NCBI GenBank assembly: GCA_013415595.1
Contig: JAAEEW010000133.1
Span: 1 to 6,083, forward strand
Length of the DNA: 6,083 nucleotides
Direction of reading: 5' to 3'
From: Methanosarcinales archaeon
Lineage (GTDB): Archaea; Halobacteriota; Methanosarcinia; Methanotrichales; Methanotrichaceae
Position 1 is the first letter of the stretch, and each line of letters starts with the position of its first letter. Below, piece after piece: positions 1 through 5,820 of the stretch. Under the pieces are notes generated by a model. It worked only from the letters and a program-made list of their open reading frames with translations. It had not been told where the DNA came from and ran no database searches. Made by a program: the position numbers and the translations under genes.

Positions 1-23
1 CATACTCCGCCGCTAATGGCCAA
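1..23 (-). CDS. Possible 5' end of a divergent minus-strand gene (edge fragment)
   Basis: On the minus strand a TTG codon at 23-21 follows AAGGAG (36-31) with a 7-base spacer, the best-spaced Shine-Dalgarno match on that strand near the edge. The frame stays open to the window edge, reading roughly L-A-I-S-G-G-V. An ATG also ends exactly at the edge (3-1) in another frame. Only seven codons are visible, so this is a suggestion that a divergent gene lies to the left; no product can be proposed. Confidence 0.2.
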
Positions 24-44
24 TTGAAATCTCCTTATTGGCCA
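17..44. repeat. Perfect 8-bp inverted repeat, operator-like or RNA hairpin
   Basis: TGGCCAAT (17-24) and ATTGGCCA (37-44) are exact reverse complements separated by 12 bases; the symmetry stops at both ends. Arm centres are 20 bp apart, about two helical turns, as in dimeric repressor sites. Transcribed from the minus strand, the 12-base loop would expose AAGGAG, the candidate ribosome binding site of the possible edge gene. It may equally be a DNA operator between divergent genes. Confidence 0.45.
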
Positions 45-138
45 AATTCTCATAGATTTTTGGTTCATTGATGTTTGGGGGCCGCCTTCGATCCCCTGGG
101 CACCGCCTGGCTGGCGTTCATGGCAAAGAATAAATTGC

Positions 139-555
139 ATGATCAATAAGTTGATATGGGTCCTTATGGGCGAGAAAGAAGTTGTCGATGTAAATGACCA
201 GACCTGGGAAGCAGTCGTCGAGAGGCGGCAGACGCCCATCCTGGTGATGTTCCACAGCCCCACCTGTCCCCACTGCCAGGCCATGATGCCTCATTTCCTG
301 CAATACGCCGGAGAGTTCAGAGATAAAATTCCCTTTGCCCGGCTTAACGTCCTGGAGAATCCCTATACGGTGAGCAGATATTCAGTGATATCCACGCCTA
401 CCTTCAAGTTCTTCTGCGGCGGGCGGCCGATACAGGAGCTGGTGGGTGCAGTCTACCCCACCATCCTTAAAAAGCTGGTGGAGGACGTGCTGCAGTATGG
501 GTCATCCTGCGTGGAAAAATCCACCATGATCAACTACGACGTGGCCTACGTCTGA
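139..555 (+). CDS. Thioredoxin-fold protein with CPHC active site
   Basis: This is a thioredoxin-family protein, expected to reduce or exchange disulfides in the cytoplasm. The 138-residue product shows the usual order: strand ILVMFHS (34-40), redox motif C43-P-H-C46 at the start of a long helix, a central strand (FARLNV, 66-71), the cis-proline loop S-T-P87-T, strand FKFFCGG (89-95) and a C-terminal helix. CPHC replaces the CGPC of classical thioredoxins and is the motif known from DsbA, but the size and fold order are thioredoxin-like and there is no signal peptide or DsbA helical insertion. Extra cysteines are C93 and C124. The start is uncertain: ATG 139 has no clear ribosome binding site, and in-frame ATG 166 (M10) also precedes the whole domain. 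It stands alone, with a T-rich terminator region after it. Its partner is unknown. Confidence 0.9.
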   Translation: MINKLIWVLMGEKEVVDVNDQTWEAVVERRQTPILVMFHSPTCPHCQAMMPHFLQYAGEFRDKIPFARLNVLENPYTVSRYSVISTPTFKFFCGGRPIQELVGAVYPTILKKLVEDVLQYGSSCVEKSTMINYDVAYV

Positions 556-635
556 CTAATGAGCAAAAATTTTAACTTGTTTTTATACCATAACGATAGA
601 TACCTATCAACACACAAATAAATAACTAATAAATA

Positions 636-658
636 TTTTTATTATTAAAAACTTTTTT
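636..658 (+). terminator. Oligo-T terminator of the thioredoxin gene
   Basis: TTTTT at 636-640 and TTTTTT at 653-658 on the coding strand lie 80-100 bases after the thioredoxin stop, with an earlier TTTTT at 580-584. Archaeal RNA polymerase stops at T-rich tracts, often several in a row and without a hairpin, so this cluster fits. Which tract is used cannot be seen. Confidence 0.45.
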
Positions 659-733
659 GCGGCTGGCTGCACTTCGCTAATAATGATATGATGTGAGCTG
701 GGCCGAGCCCAATCCTCATTTTAGACCGTTAAC

Positions 734-741
734 TTTATTAT
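734..741 (+). promoter_or_regulatory. Candidate TATA box of the symporter operon
   Basis: TTTATTAT resembles the archaeal box A and lies about 75 bases before the accessory-gene ATG at 814. Initiation about 25 bases downstream would give a leader of roughly 50 bases that includes the ribosome binding site at 802. The region is AT-rich throughout, so other TATA-like words are available. Confidence 0.3.
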
Positions 742-801
742 TTGCTATAGTGTCTCATGCTACCATAGATCATAACGATTGCACAGACAGATAAAAAATT
801 T

Positions 802-809
802 GGAGATGA
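802..809 (+). promoter_or_regulatory. Strong Shine-Dalgarno for the accessory gene
   Basis: GGAGATGA is a near-full match to the archaeal anti-Shine-Dalgarno and ends four bases before ATG 814. It fixes the start of the small accessory protein and shows that this short frame is really translated. Confidence 0.7.
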
Positions 810-813
810 CACT

Positions 814-999
814 ATGTTGGGGATAAGTGACCCCTGGATATGGGGGGTCTACGTCCTCTGCCTGCTCAGCACCTTGCTCTGTGTTATATACGGAGCCCTT
901 AAATGGAATTACGGCTGGGAGCAGGAACGCGAGGAGATCTCCGAGGAACTGGCCTGGGAGAAGAGCGAAGACGAACTGGAGCAGAGGCTGGGGCTGTGA
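814..999 (+). CDS. Small membrane protein, probable symporter accessory subunit
   Basis: This 61-residue protein has a short N-terminus (MLGISDPW), one membrane helix from about residue 8 to 29 (containing Y13, C16, C23 and Y26, with W8, W10 and W31 at the interfaces), and a charged, mostly acidic C-terminal helix (33-61) rich in Glu. It starts at an ATG with a very good ribosome binding site and ends two bases before the symporter ATG, so the two are almost certainly co-transcribed and translationally coupled. I recall a family annotated as symporter small accessory protein in methanogens that opens with a similar DPW-containing segment; I could not check this. The arrangement parallels YjcH-ActP and DUF4212-SSS pairs in bacteria, although those partners have two helices. 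Likely role: stability, assembly or activity of the symporter. No catalytic function is expected. Confidence 0.85.
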   Translation: MLGISDPWIWGVYVLCLLSTLLCVIYGALKWNYGWEQEREEISEELAWEKSEDELEQRLGL

Positions 1000-1001
1000 C
1001 C

Positions 1002-2588
1002 ATGAACATATGGATTCTATACGTGATGGTTCTGGTCTACCTCTTGATAACAGTATATCTGGGATACAAGGGCTGGAAGGCCACAAAATGCTCCGAGGAC
1101 TACATGGTGGCTGGCCGGAACAGCCCCCCCTACATCATGGCCATGTCCTACGGGGCCACCTTCATCAGCACGTCGGCCATCGTGGGATTCGGCGGCACGG
1201 CCGGCCTTTTCGGAATGGGCCTGCTTTGGCTTACTTTCTTCAATATATTCCTGGGCATATTCGTGGCCTTCATCCTCTTTGGCAAGAGGACTCGAAAGAT
1301 GGGGCACAACCTCAACGCCCTGACCTTCCCCGACTTGCTGGGAAAGAGGTTCGAGAGCCGTTTCATTCAGGCCTTCAGCGGGCTGGTGATCTTCTTTGGC
1401 ATGCCTCTATACGCCGCTGTAGTTCTCATCGGCGGGGCCCGGTTCCTGGAGACCACGCTGGCCATCGAATTTAACATAGCTCTGCTGATCTTTTCGGTCA
1501 TCGTCGCCGCCTATGTGGTGTGGGGCGGGCTGAAGGGGGTCATGTACACCGACGCCATGCAGGGGACCATCATGCTGGTAGGAATGGTATTCCTGCTGGC
1601 CATGACCTATTCCCACCTGGGCGGAATTACCGCGGCTCACCAGGCCCTGACCAACATGGCCAGCCTGGTGCCGGAGAACCTGGCCCAGACCGGCCACCTG
1701 GGATGGACGGCCATGCCGGCCCTGGGCAGCCCCTGGTGGTGGACTCTGGTCTCCACCCTGGTCCTGGGAGTGGGCGTGGGAGTGCTGGCCATGCCCCAGC
1801 TGGTGGTCCGGTTCATGACCGTTCGCTCCAGCCGGGAGCTGAACCGGGCGGTGCTGGTGGGCGGGATCTTCATCCTGATGATGACCGGGGTGGCCTTCAC
1901 TGTAGGCGCCCTGTCCAACGTCTTCTTCCTGCAGGAGGACGGAAAGATCGCCATCGCCATGGCCGCCGGGAATGCGGACAGCATCATCCCCCTGTACGTG
2001 AACCAGGCCATGCCGGAGTGGTTCGTTTACCTCTTCCTCTTGACCCTCATGGCCGCCGGAATGTCCACCCTCTCCTCCCAGATCCACACTCAAGGGACGG
2101 CCATAGGGCGGGACTTCTACGAGAACCTGAAACGCTCTGAAGGGGGAAGCTCCCTGCTGGTCACCCGCATCGGGGTCATGATCGCCATCGTCATTGCCGT
2201 GGTGCTGGGGTACGTGCTTCCGGAGAGCATCATCGCCCGGGGAACGGCCATATTCTTCGGGCTATGCGCCTCCGCTTTCCTCAGCATGTATGCCGCTGCA
2301 TTGTTCTGGCGCAGAGCCACCCGGGAGGGAGCCATCGCCGGGCTTCTCACCGGCACCTTCATGAGCGTCTTCTGGCTGGTCTTCGTCCACCAGAAGGAGT
2401 CGCAGGCACTGGGCATAGCCAAGATGCTTCTTGGCAGAGACGTGCTCATCACCCAGATGCCCTGGCCGGTGGTGGACCCAATCGTGGTGGCCTTCCCCCT
2501 GGCACTGGTGGCAACCGTGGTGGTGAGCCTGATCACCAAACCGCCTGAGGACAAACATCTGGAAAAGTGCTTCCGGGGGGTCAAATAG
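1002..2588 (+). CDS. Sodium:solute symporter (SSS family), substrate unknown
   Basis: An integral membrane transporter of 528 residues that should couple solute uptake to the sodium gradient. About 13 helices can be seen (near 2-22, 42-67, 72-94, 121-145, 155-172, 184-203, 245-265, 284-307, 339-360, 385-405, 412-435, 441-462, 490-512), the normal SSS count. Family hallmarks are SYGATFISTSAIVG (49-62), WGGLKGVMYTDAMQG (174-188), PQLVVRFMTVRS (265-276) and AAGMSTLSSQ (351-360). By alignment to vSGLT and PutP, the Na2 sodium site would be A52, I55, A352, S355 and T356, all suitable; the position of PutP Asp55 is Phe54, as in non-PutP members. An upstream in-frame ATG (903) would run through the accessory gene, so ATG 1002, two bases after that stop, is chosen; GAGG at 984-987 is a weak site, consistent with coupling. 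Acetate, amino acids or other organic acids are possible substrates; nothing seen decides. Confidence 0.96.
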   Translation: MNIWILYVMVLVYLLITVYLGYKGWKATKCSEDYMVAGRNSPPYIMAMSYGATFISTSAIVGFGGTAGLFGMGLLWLTFFNIFLGIFVAFILFGKRTRKMGHNLNALTFPDLLGKRFESRFIQAFSGLVIFFGMPLYAAVVLIGGARFLETTLAIEFNIALLIFSVIVAAYVVWGGLKGVMYTDAMQGTIMLVGMVFLLAMTYSHLGGITAAHQALTNMASLVPENLAQTGHLGWTAMPALGSPWWWTLVSTLVLGVGVGVLAMPQLVVRFMTVRSSRELNRAVLVGGIFILMMTGVAFTVGALSNVFFLQEDGKIAIAMAAGNADSIIPLYVNQAMPEWFVYLFLLTLMAAGMSTLSSQIHTQGTAIGRDFYENLKRSEGGSSLLVTRIGVMIAIVIAVVLGYVLPESIIARGTAIFFGLCASAFLSMYAAALFWRRATREGAIAGLLTGTFMSVFWLVFVHQKESQALGIAKMLLGRDVLITQMPWPVVDPIVVAFPLALVATVVVSLITKPPEDKHLEKCFRGVK

Positions 2589-2608
2589 ACCCCCTCCTCT
2601 CACCTCCG

Positions 2609-2634
2609 GCCGTCGAGCCGACATTGCCGACGGC
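2609..2634 (+). terminator. GC-rich stem-loop after the symporter gene
   Basis: GCCGTCG (2609-2615) pairs with CGACGGC (2628-2634) around a 12-base loop, starting 20 bases after the symporter stop. An alternative smaller hairpin GTCG-AGC-CGAC (2612-2622) exists because GCCGAC occurs twice. The stem has no immediate U-tract; the nearest TTTT is at 2684-2687, so it may stabilise the 3' end or slow polymerase ahead of the T-rich stretch. Confidence 0.4.
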
Positions 2635-2642
2635 GCTAATAC

Positions 2643-2666
2643 TACTAATATGTACTACTATTAGTA
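2643..2666. terminator. AT-rich 8-bp inverted repeat, possible bidirectional terminator
   Basis: TACTAATA (2643-2650) and TATTAGTA (2659-2666) are exact reverse complements around eight bases. A 12-bp palindrome AATATTAATATT (2674-2685) follows, running into TTTT. The elements lie midway between two convergent stops and would read the same from both directions, which suits a shared terminator; a protein-binding site is the alternative. Confidence 0.4.
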
Positions 2667-2722
2667 TGCCAATAATATTAATATTTTATTAAATTCATAC
2701 TCTTTAACTCAGGTACACGACC

Positions 2723-3250
2723 TCAGTCCCGGCTGAACCTCAGCAGGCAGCGGGCTTTGCCGTCGCAGATCCTCTCCTCCCGCACGAACCTGATTCCCGG
2801 CCCGAACTCTGAAGCCCAGACGGCGTTCTCCGCCTGGCAGATCCGCTCTCCCACCTGGTTGTTGAGAGCCTCCCGCCCCGCCTTCACCATCAGCTCGTGC
2901 CAGGGGCAGCGGACGACCTCCACCCAGATCCCGTCCTCGCCCCTCTCCGCCCGGAACTCGAATCCCTCCAGGGACAATCTGACGGCCAGACATCTGAAGA
3001 GAGCCTCCAGGCCCTCCCCAGCCTGGAGCATGGACCTGATCATCCGGGACTGGATCTTGGGCTGGACCATCCACACCTGCTCGTCCAGATTCAGGGCCTC
3101 CTCAAATCCGTGGCTCTCCCCCACCTTCATGAACCACAGACCGTCCACGGCGGTGTAGCTGCGGCGAAAGTAATCTGCCTTCTGCCCGTCGCTGAGGGCC
3201 TGTGCCACGTCCCTCTCGGTGATGCTCTCCGACTTCTCGCCCGGTCTCAT
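2723..3250 (-). CDS. DUF6125-like protein of unknown function
   Basis: A soluble protein of 175 residues without signal peptide or membrane helix. The segment ADYFRRSYTAVDGLWF (25-40), a GFEEALNLDEQVW stretch (48-60), a basic helical region after it, and the late RCPW (C115) and RICQ (C138) segments resemble proteins I know as DUF6125, a group that looks distantly related to L-2-amino-thiazoline-4-carboxylate hydrolase-like proteins. Cysteines are C87, C115, C138, C162 and C168; C115 and C138 are the likeliest ligand or active-site pair, by inference only. The start is ATG 3250, 16 bases after the TPR gene's stop, with AAAGGA just upstream. The same frame is open to 3748, but that part lies inside the TPR gene, is Arg/Pro-rich and is a shadow. 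Tight spacing indicates one operon with the TPR gene. Confidence 0.82.
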   Translation of the reverse strand: MRPGEKSESITERDVAQALSDGQKADYFRRSYTAVDGLWFMKVGESHGFEEALNLDEQVWMVQPKIQSRMIRSMLQAGEGLEALFRCLAVRLSLEGFEFRAERGEDGIWVEVVRCPWHELMVKAGREALNNQVGERICQAENAVWASEFGPGIRFVREERICDGKARCLLRFSRD

Positions 3251-3266
3251 GTCCTTTCGCTCTACC

Positions 3267-5414
3267 TTAACGTTTAAGGGCTTTTTTGCAGGTTCTGATG
3301 GCCCGCCGGCAGCCTTCCGCCCTCTCCTGCAATCCTTCCCGGTCCAGGCCGTCGAACTGGTGGCCGGAGTGGAGATCGGAGTACGCCTTGAGCGCCCTCC
3401 TGTAGCATCGCAGGGCCTCCCTGAGCCCTTCCTGGTCCCCCGTTTGCTCCGCCAGCCGGGCCCAGGCGTAGCCCAGGTCCTTTTCCACGTCCGCTCGCTC
3501 CAGGGGGAAGCTGGACGGCTGGTAGACCTGGAGGGCCTCCTGGTAGGCGGCGATGGCCTCCTGCAGCTTTGCTCCGCCTCCCTCGCCGCTCTCGGCCAGG
3601 GCCATGAGGCTGTGGGCCAGGCTTCGCTTTGCCAGGGCATGGTCCAGGGGATGGTCATGGAGGCTGTAGACCTGGAGGGCCTCCCGGCAGGCCTCCACCG
3701 CCCCCCGGCCGGACCGGGCCGCATCCTCGCCGCAGGCGGCCAGGCCAAGGAGAGAGGAGCAGAGGATGGTCTGCAGCTCAGCGTAGTCCTCTTTGTGCCT
3801 CTCCCGGGTGTAGACCTGGAGAGCCTCCCGGCAGGCCTTTGCCCCCTGGGCGTAATACTCCGCCCGGTCCGGGCCCCGGATGTCGTCGGCCAGCAGGTTG
3901 TAGGCCATGGCCATCAGCTTATGCAGGGAGGCCGCTCTGGCTGAATGACCGGCGCCCTCCCAGGCCCGGCGGACCTCCAGAGCATCCTCTCCGGCCTTCA
4001 GGGCCCGGGAGCAGCACCAGGCCCTGCTCTCCACCCCGGCCAGGATCAGGTAGGCCAGGCAGAGCTTTTCTGCCACCCGGGCCCGGTCCAGGTCCGACCG
4101 GGGCGAGTAGATCGTCCCGGCCTCCTCCAGGGCCTGGATGGCCCTTTTGCAGAGATCTCTTTGCCCCTCCGGGCTCTCCTCCTCCTCGGCCAGGGCCAGC
4201 TGAGCCTCTCCCAGGTTGGACAGGGCCGCAGCATACTGGGAAGGCTGGTCCCTGAGCGCGGGGACTGCCAGAGCCCTCTGGTAGGCGGCCAGGGCCTGCT
4301 GGACCAGGGCCTTTCGATTGCCGGCAGTTTCCCCCGCCGGGACCTCCTGGCCGGCCTCTGTCCCCTCAGCCGGGCTGGCTGCCTCCTCCCGGACGGACTG
4401 GTCGCTCCCTGAAAAGCTCCGGGCCATGGCCAGGTAGGCGTTTCCCAGGTTGTTCTCGGAGGAGGCCCGGGCTAAAGAAGCAGGCCCTCGGAAGCGCAGG
4501 GCCTCCAGGCAGGCGGCAGTCGCCCTCCTGGCAGCAGCTCTTCGGCCCTCCTCTTCCTCTTTCGCTTCCTCTCCCTCCCCGTCCCCATCGGCCTCTGCCA
4601 GGGCGGTGCAGGCTATGCCCAGGTTGTTCTGGACGGCGGCGTACTCCCCGGGGCTGAGAGTGGGTCCGGCCAGGGCCGTCTGGTAGGCCTGGATGGCCTG
4701 GCGGCAGTTCTCCTGGGCGTCTTGTGCCTCGGAGAGGGCCAGATGGGCGTTTCCAAGCCTGATCTGGTCCAGGGAGTGCTCTTCCGGGAACCTCTCCCCG
4801 GTGTGAACGGTCAGAGCTTCCCGGCAGGCTTCGATGGCCTTCCGGCAGTTGACCTCCTTATCCTCCCGCTCCCCCAGCCTGCGGTAAGCGGCCCCTAGCC
4901 GGGATTGCACCGCCGCCCACTCCCGGGAATGGCTCTTTGCACCGCGGACTTTCAGGGCCTCCTGATAGGCCTCTACAGCCCGGCGGCAGTCCTCCAGGTC
5001 CTCCCCGGCCTCGGCCAGGGAGGAGCAGACGTCGCCCAGGTTGACCTGAACGGACGCCTGCAGCTCCCGGCTCTCAGGGATGTCGGAAACGGCCAGTAGA
5101 GCCTCCTGAAATGCAGATTTGGCCAGCTCCAGGTTGGTGGATCGATCCAGGAGACGGGCCAAGGCCTGGTGGGCCTTTCCCAGGGAGTTTTGAATGGTGG
5201 CGTACTGGACGGGAAGGTCGCCGGCAGAGGTGAGCTGCAGGGCCTCCCGGTAAGCCTCCAGGGCAGAATGCAGGTTCTCCTGAGGGTGGGCCTGCCCGGC
5301 CAGCTCCACGAAGGCGTGACCCAGCTTGTTCAGGGCCCTGGCCCTCTGGCTCTGGTCCATCTCCAGGTCCAGCATCCTCCGGTAGATGTCAATGGCCTTC
5401 ATGCACTCCCTCAC
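3267..5414 (-). CDS. Large TPR-like repeat protein
   Basis: A 715-residue, probably cytoplasmic all-helical repeat protein acting as a protein-binding scaffold. About 13-15 units alternate a helix like CRKAIEACREALTV with a helix like AAVQSRLGAAYRRLGE. First helices start near 4, 49, 97, 143, 190, 237, 296, 371, 422, 468, 526, 571, 617, 664 and 702; second helices, marked by LG or a variant, near 31, 78, 126, 173, 220, 265, 323, 401, 451, 499, 550, 598 and 647. Units are 47-48 residues rather than the 34 of a standard TPR, similar to the long units found in cyanobacterial CHAT-linked proteins, but no CHAT or other enzyme domain is present. Low-complexity inserts lie at 275-296 (acidic) and 332-367. 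There are 19 cysteines, several at the first position of helix A. The start is GTG 5414, without a clear ribosome binding site; ATG 5402 has GGGAG three bases upstream. C4 fits the repeat pattern, favouring GTG. It is followed by the DUF6125-like gene. Confidence 0.93.
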   Translation of the reverse strand: MRECMKAIDIYRRMLDLEMDQSQRARALNKLGHAFVELAGQAHPQENLHSALEAYREALQLTSAGDLPVQYATIQNSLGKAHQALARLLDRSTNLELAKSAFQEALLAVSDIPESRELQASVQVNLGDVCSSLAEAGEDLEDCRRAVEAYQEALKVRGAKSHSREWAAVQSRLGAAYRRLGEREDKEVNCRKAIEACREALTVHTGERFPEEHSLDQIRLGNAHLALSEAQDAQENCRQAIQAYQTALAGPTLSPGEYAAVQNNLGIACTALAEADGDGEGEEAKEEEEGRRAAARRATAACLEALRFRGPASLARASSENNLGNAYLAMARSFSGSDQSVREEAASPAEGTEAGQEVPAGETAGNRKALVQQALAAYQRALAVPALRDQPSQYAAALSNLGEAQLALAEEEESPEGQRDLCKRAIQALEEAGTIYSPRSDLDRARVAEKLCLAYLILAGVESRAWCCSRALKAGEDALEVRRAWEGAGHSARAASLHKLMAMAYNLLADDIRGPDRAEYYAQGAKACREALQVYTRERHKEDYAELQTILCSSLLGLAACGEDAARSGRGAVEACREALQVYSLHDHPLDHALAKRSLAHSLMALAESGEGGGAKLQEAIAAYQEALQVYQPSSFPLERADVEKDLGYAWARLAEQTGDQEGLREALRCYRRALKAYSDLHSGHQFDGLDREGLQERAEGCRRAIRTCKKALKR
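3522..3828 (-). repeat. Three near-identical 19-bp words spaced exactly 144 bp
   Basis: GTAGACCTGGAGGGCCTCC occurs at 3522-3540 and 3666-3684, and with one change (GAGAGCC) at 3810-3828. They encode the EALQVY segment of three consecutive TPR-like units (near residues 530, 578 and 626). Spacing of exactly 48 codons indicates recent unit duplication or DNA-level homogenisation within the gene. Confidence 0.8.
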
Positions 5415-5548
5415 TCAGGTCAGCCGGAATCATAACACGCTCTCCCCGAGGGAGCCCCTCATGCTCCGCCTGGGCAGGATCTCCATATTCTCATCACTGC
5501 CCCTCTGCTGCTATTTGCTTTTTGCCCGGGATCGATGCCCTCTCCGGC
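5415..5548 (-). promoter_or_regulatory. Upstream region of the TPR gene with candidate promoter element
   Basis: This 134-base gap separates the 81-residue membrane protein gene from the TPR gene and has no coding content. On the minus strand GATGAGAATAT (5495-5485) exactly matches a word upstream of the 81-residue gene (5835-5825). If its AT-rich end is a TATA box, transcription would begin near 5460 with a leader of about 45-60 bases. That leader could form either of two overlapping hairpins within 5442-5460. No strong consensus TATA box is present. Confidence 0.35.
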
Positions 5549-5794
5549 TCAAAAGGAATACATTCCCAGGTTAGACAGGGTGAGAACGACCACGGCGGCG
5601 ATCCAGTAGAGCGGATTTTGGTACTGGGGATCGATCCTGGCCCTGAAGATCAGGTAGCCGATGTACAGGATGAGGGGGGAGAAGATGACCAGGGTGTGGG
5701 GCTGAACCTTCAGGATGAAGTCGAAGGCGTACCCCTGGGCTACGAGGCAGGCGGCAGTGGCCAAGGCGATCTTGGTCTGGTTGTTGAACCTCAT
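5549..5794 (-). CDS. Small multi-pass membrane protein, function unknown
   Basis: An 81-residue hydrophobic protein with two clear membrane helices (about 34-50, TLVIFSPLILYIGYLIF, and 62-79, LYWIAAVVVLTLSNLGMY) and a weaker first one (8-28, containing C16). The loop between the two strong helices is charged (RARIDPQYQN, 51-60), and the N-terminus MRFNNQTK is basic. I do not recognise a family. The ATG at 5794 is preferred; a TTG at 5821 would add nine polar residues. GGGAGG at 5812-5807 is 12 bases before the ATG, longer than usual, and an AT-rich box at 5821-5829 lies at promoter distance from that ATG, so a nearly leaderless message is possible. It is upstream of, and in the same direction as, the TPR gene, but 134 bases away, so shared transcription is uncertain. 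Confidence 0.7.
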   Translation of the reverse strand: MRFNNQTKIALATAACLVAQGYAFDFILKVQPHTLVIFSPLILYIGYLIFRARIDPQYQNPLYWIAAVVVLTLSNLGMYSF

Positions 5795-5820
5795 GACATC
5801 AGGCTGCCTCCCGGTCGGCA

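Larger units (their letters stand above)
556..813. other. AT-rich intergenic region between the thioredoxin and symporter operon
   Basis: No credible gene lies in these 258 bases. They contain oligo-T tracts, a short inverted repeat GATAG-ATAC-CTATC (595-608), a more GC-rich patch (about 658-711) ending in the hairpin TGGGC-CGA-GCCCA (699-711), and the 9-mer CATAACGAT twice (589-597 and 771-779). The right part holds the candidate promoter and ribosome binding site of the symporter operon. Confidence 0.6.
2589..2722. other. Convergent intergenic spacer
   Basis: The symporter gene on + and the DUF6125-like gene on - end facing each other here. There is no gene. The spacer contains a GC-rich stem, an AT-rich 8-bp inverted repeat and a 12-bp palindrome in succession, then AT-rich sequence up to the minus-strand stop. 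Confidence 0.6.

Noticed and set aside
28..138. Open frame continuing upstream of the thioredoxin ATG
   Set aside because: The frame is stop-free back to 28 but has no ATG, GTG or TTG start, and the residues (Pro/Trp-rich) do not extend the thioredoxin fold.
903..1001. 33-residue N-terminal extension of the symporter from ATG 903
   Set aside because: It lies within the accessory gene in another frame, is charged and non-membrane, and the SSS family normally begins with the first helix just after ATG 1002.
1407..2093. 228-codon open frame on the - strand inside the symporter gene
   Set aside because: The translation is His/Gly/Gln-rich with no domain, while the + strand frame encodes a complete SSS symporter with all family motifs.
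3251..3748. N-terminal extension of the DUF6125-like protein
   Set aside because: The frame is open upstream of ATG 3250 but overlaps the TPR gene on the same strand and reads as Arg/Pro/Ser-rich sequence without homology to the rest; ATG 3250 follows the TPR stop with normal operon spacing.
3219..3944. 241-codon open frame on the + strand, opposite the repeat gene
   Set aside because: It is antisense to the TPR gene, and its translation is rich in Gly, Leu, Pro and Gln copied from the repeat DNA. The minus-strand frame has clear helical repeats, so this is a GC-driven shadow.
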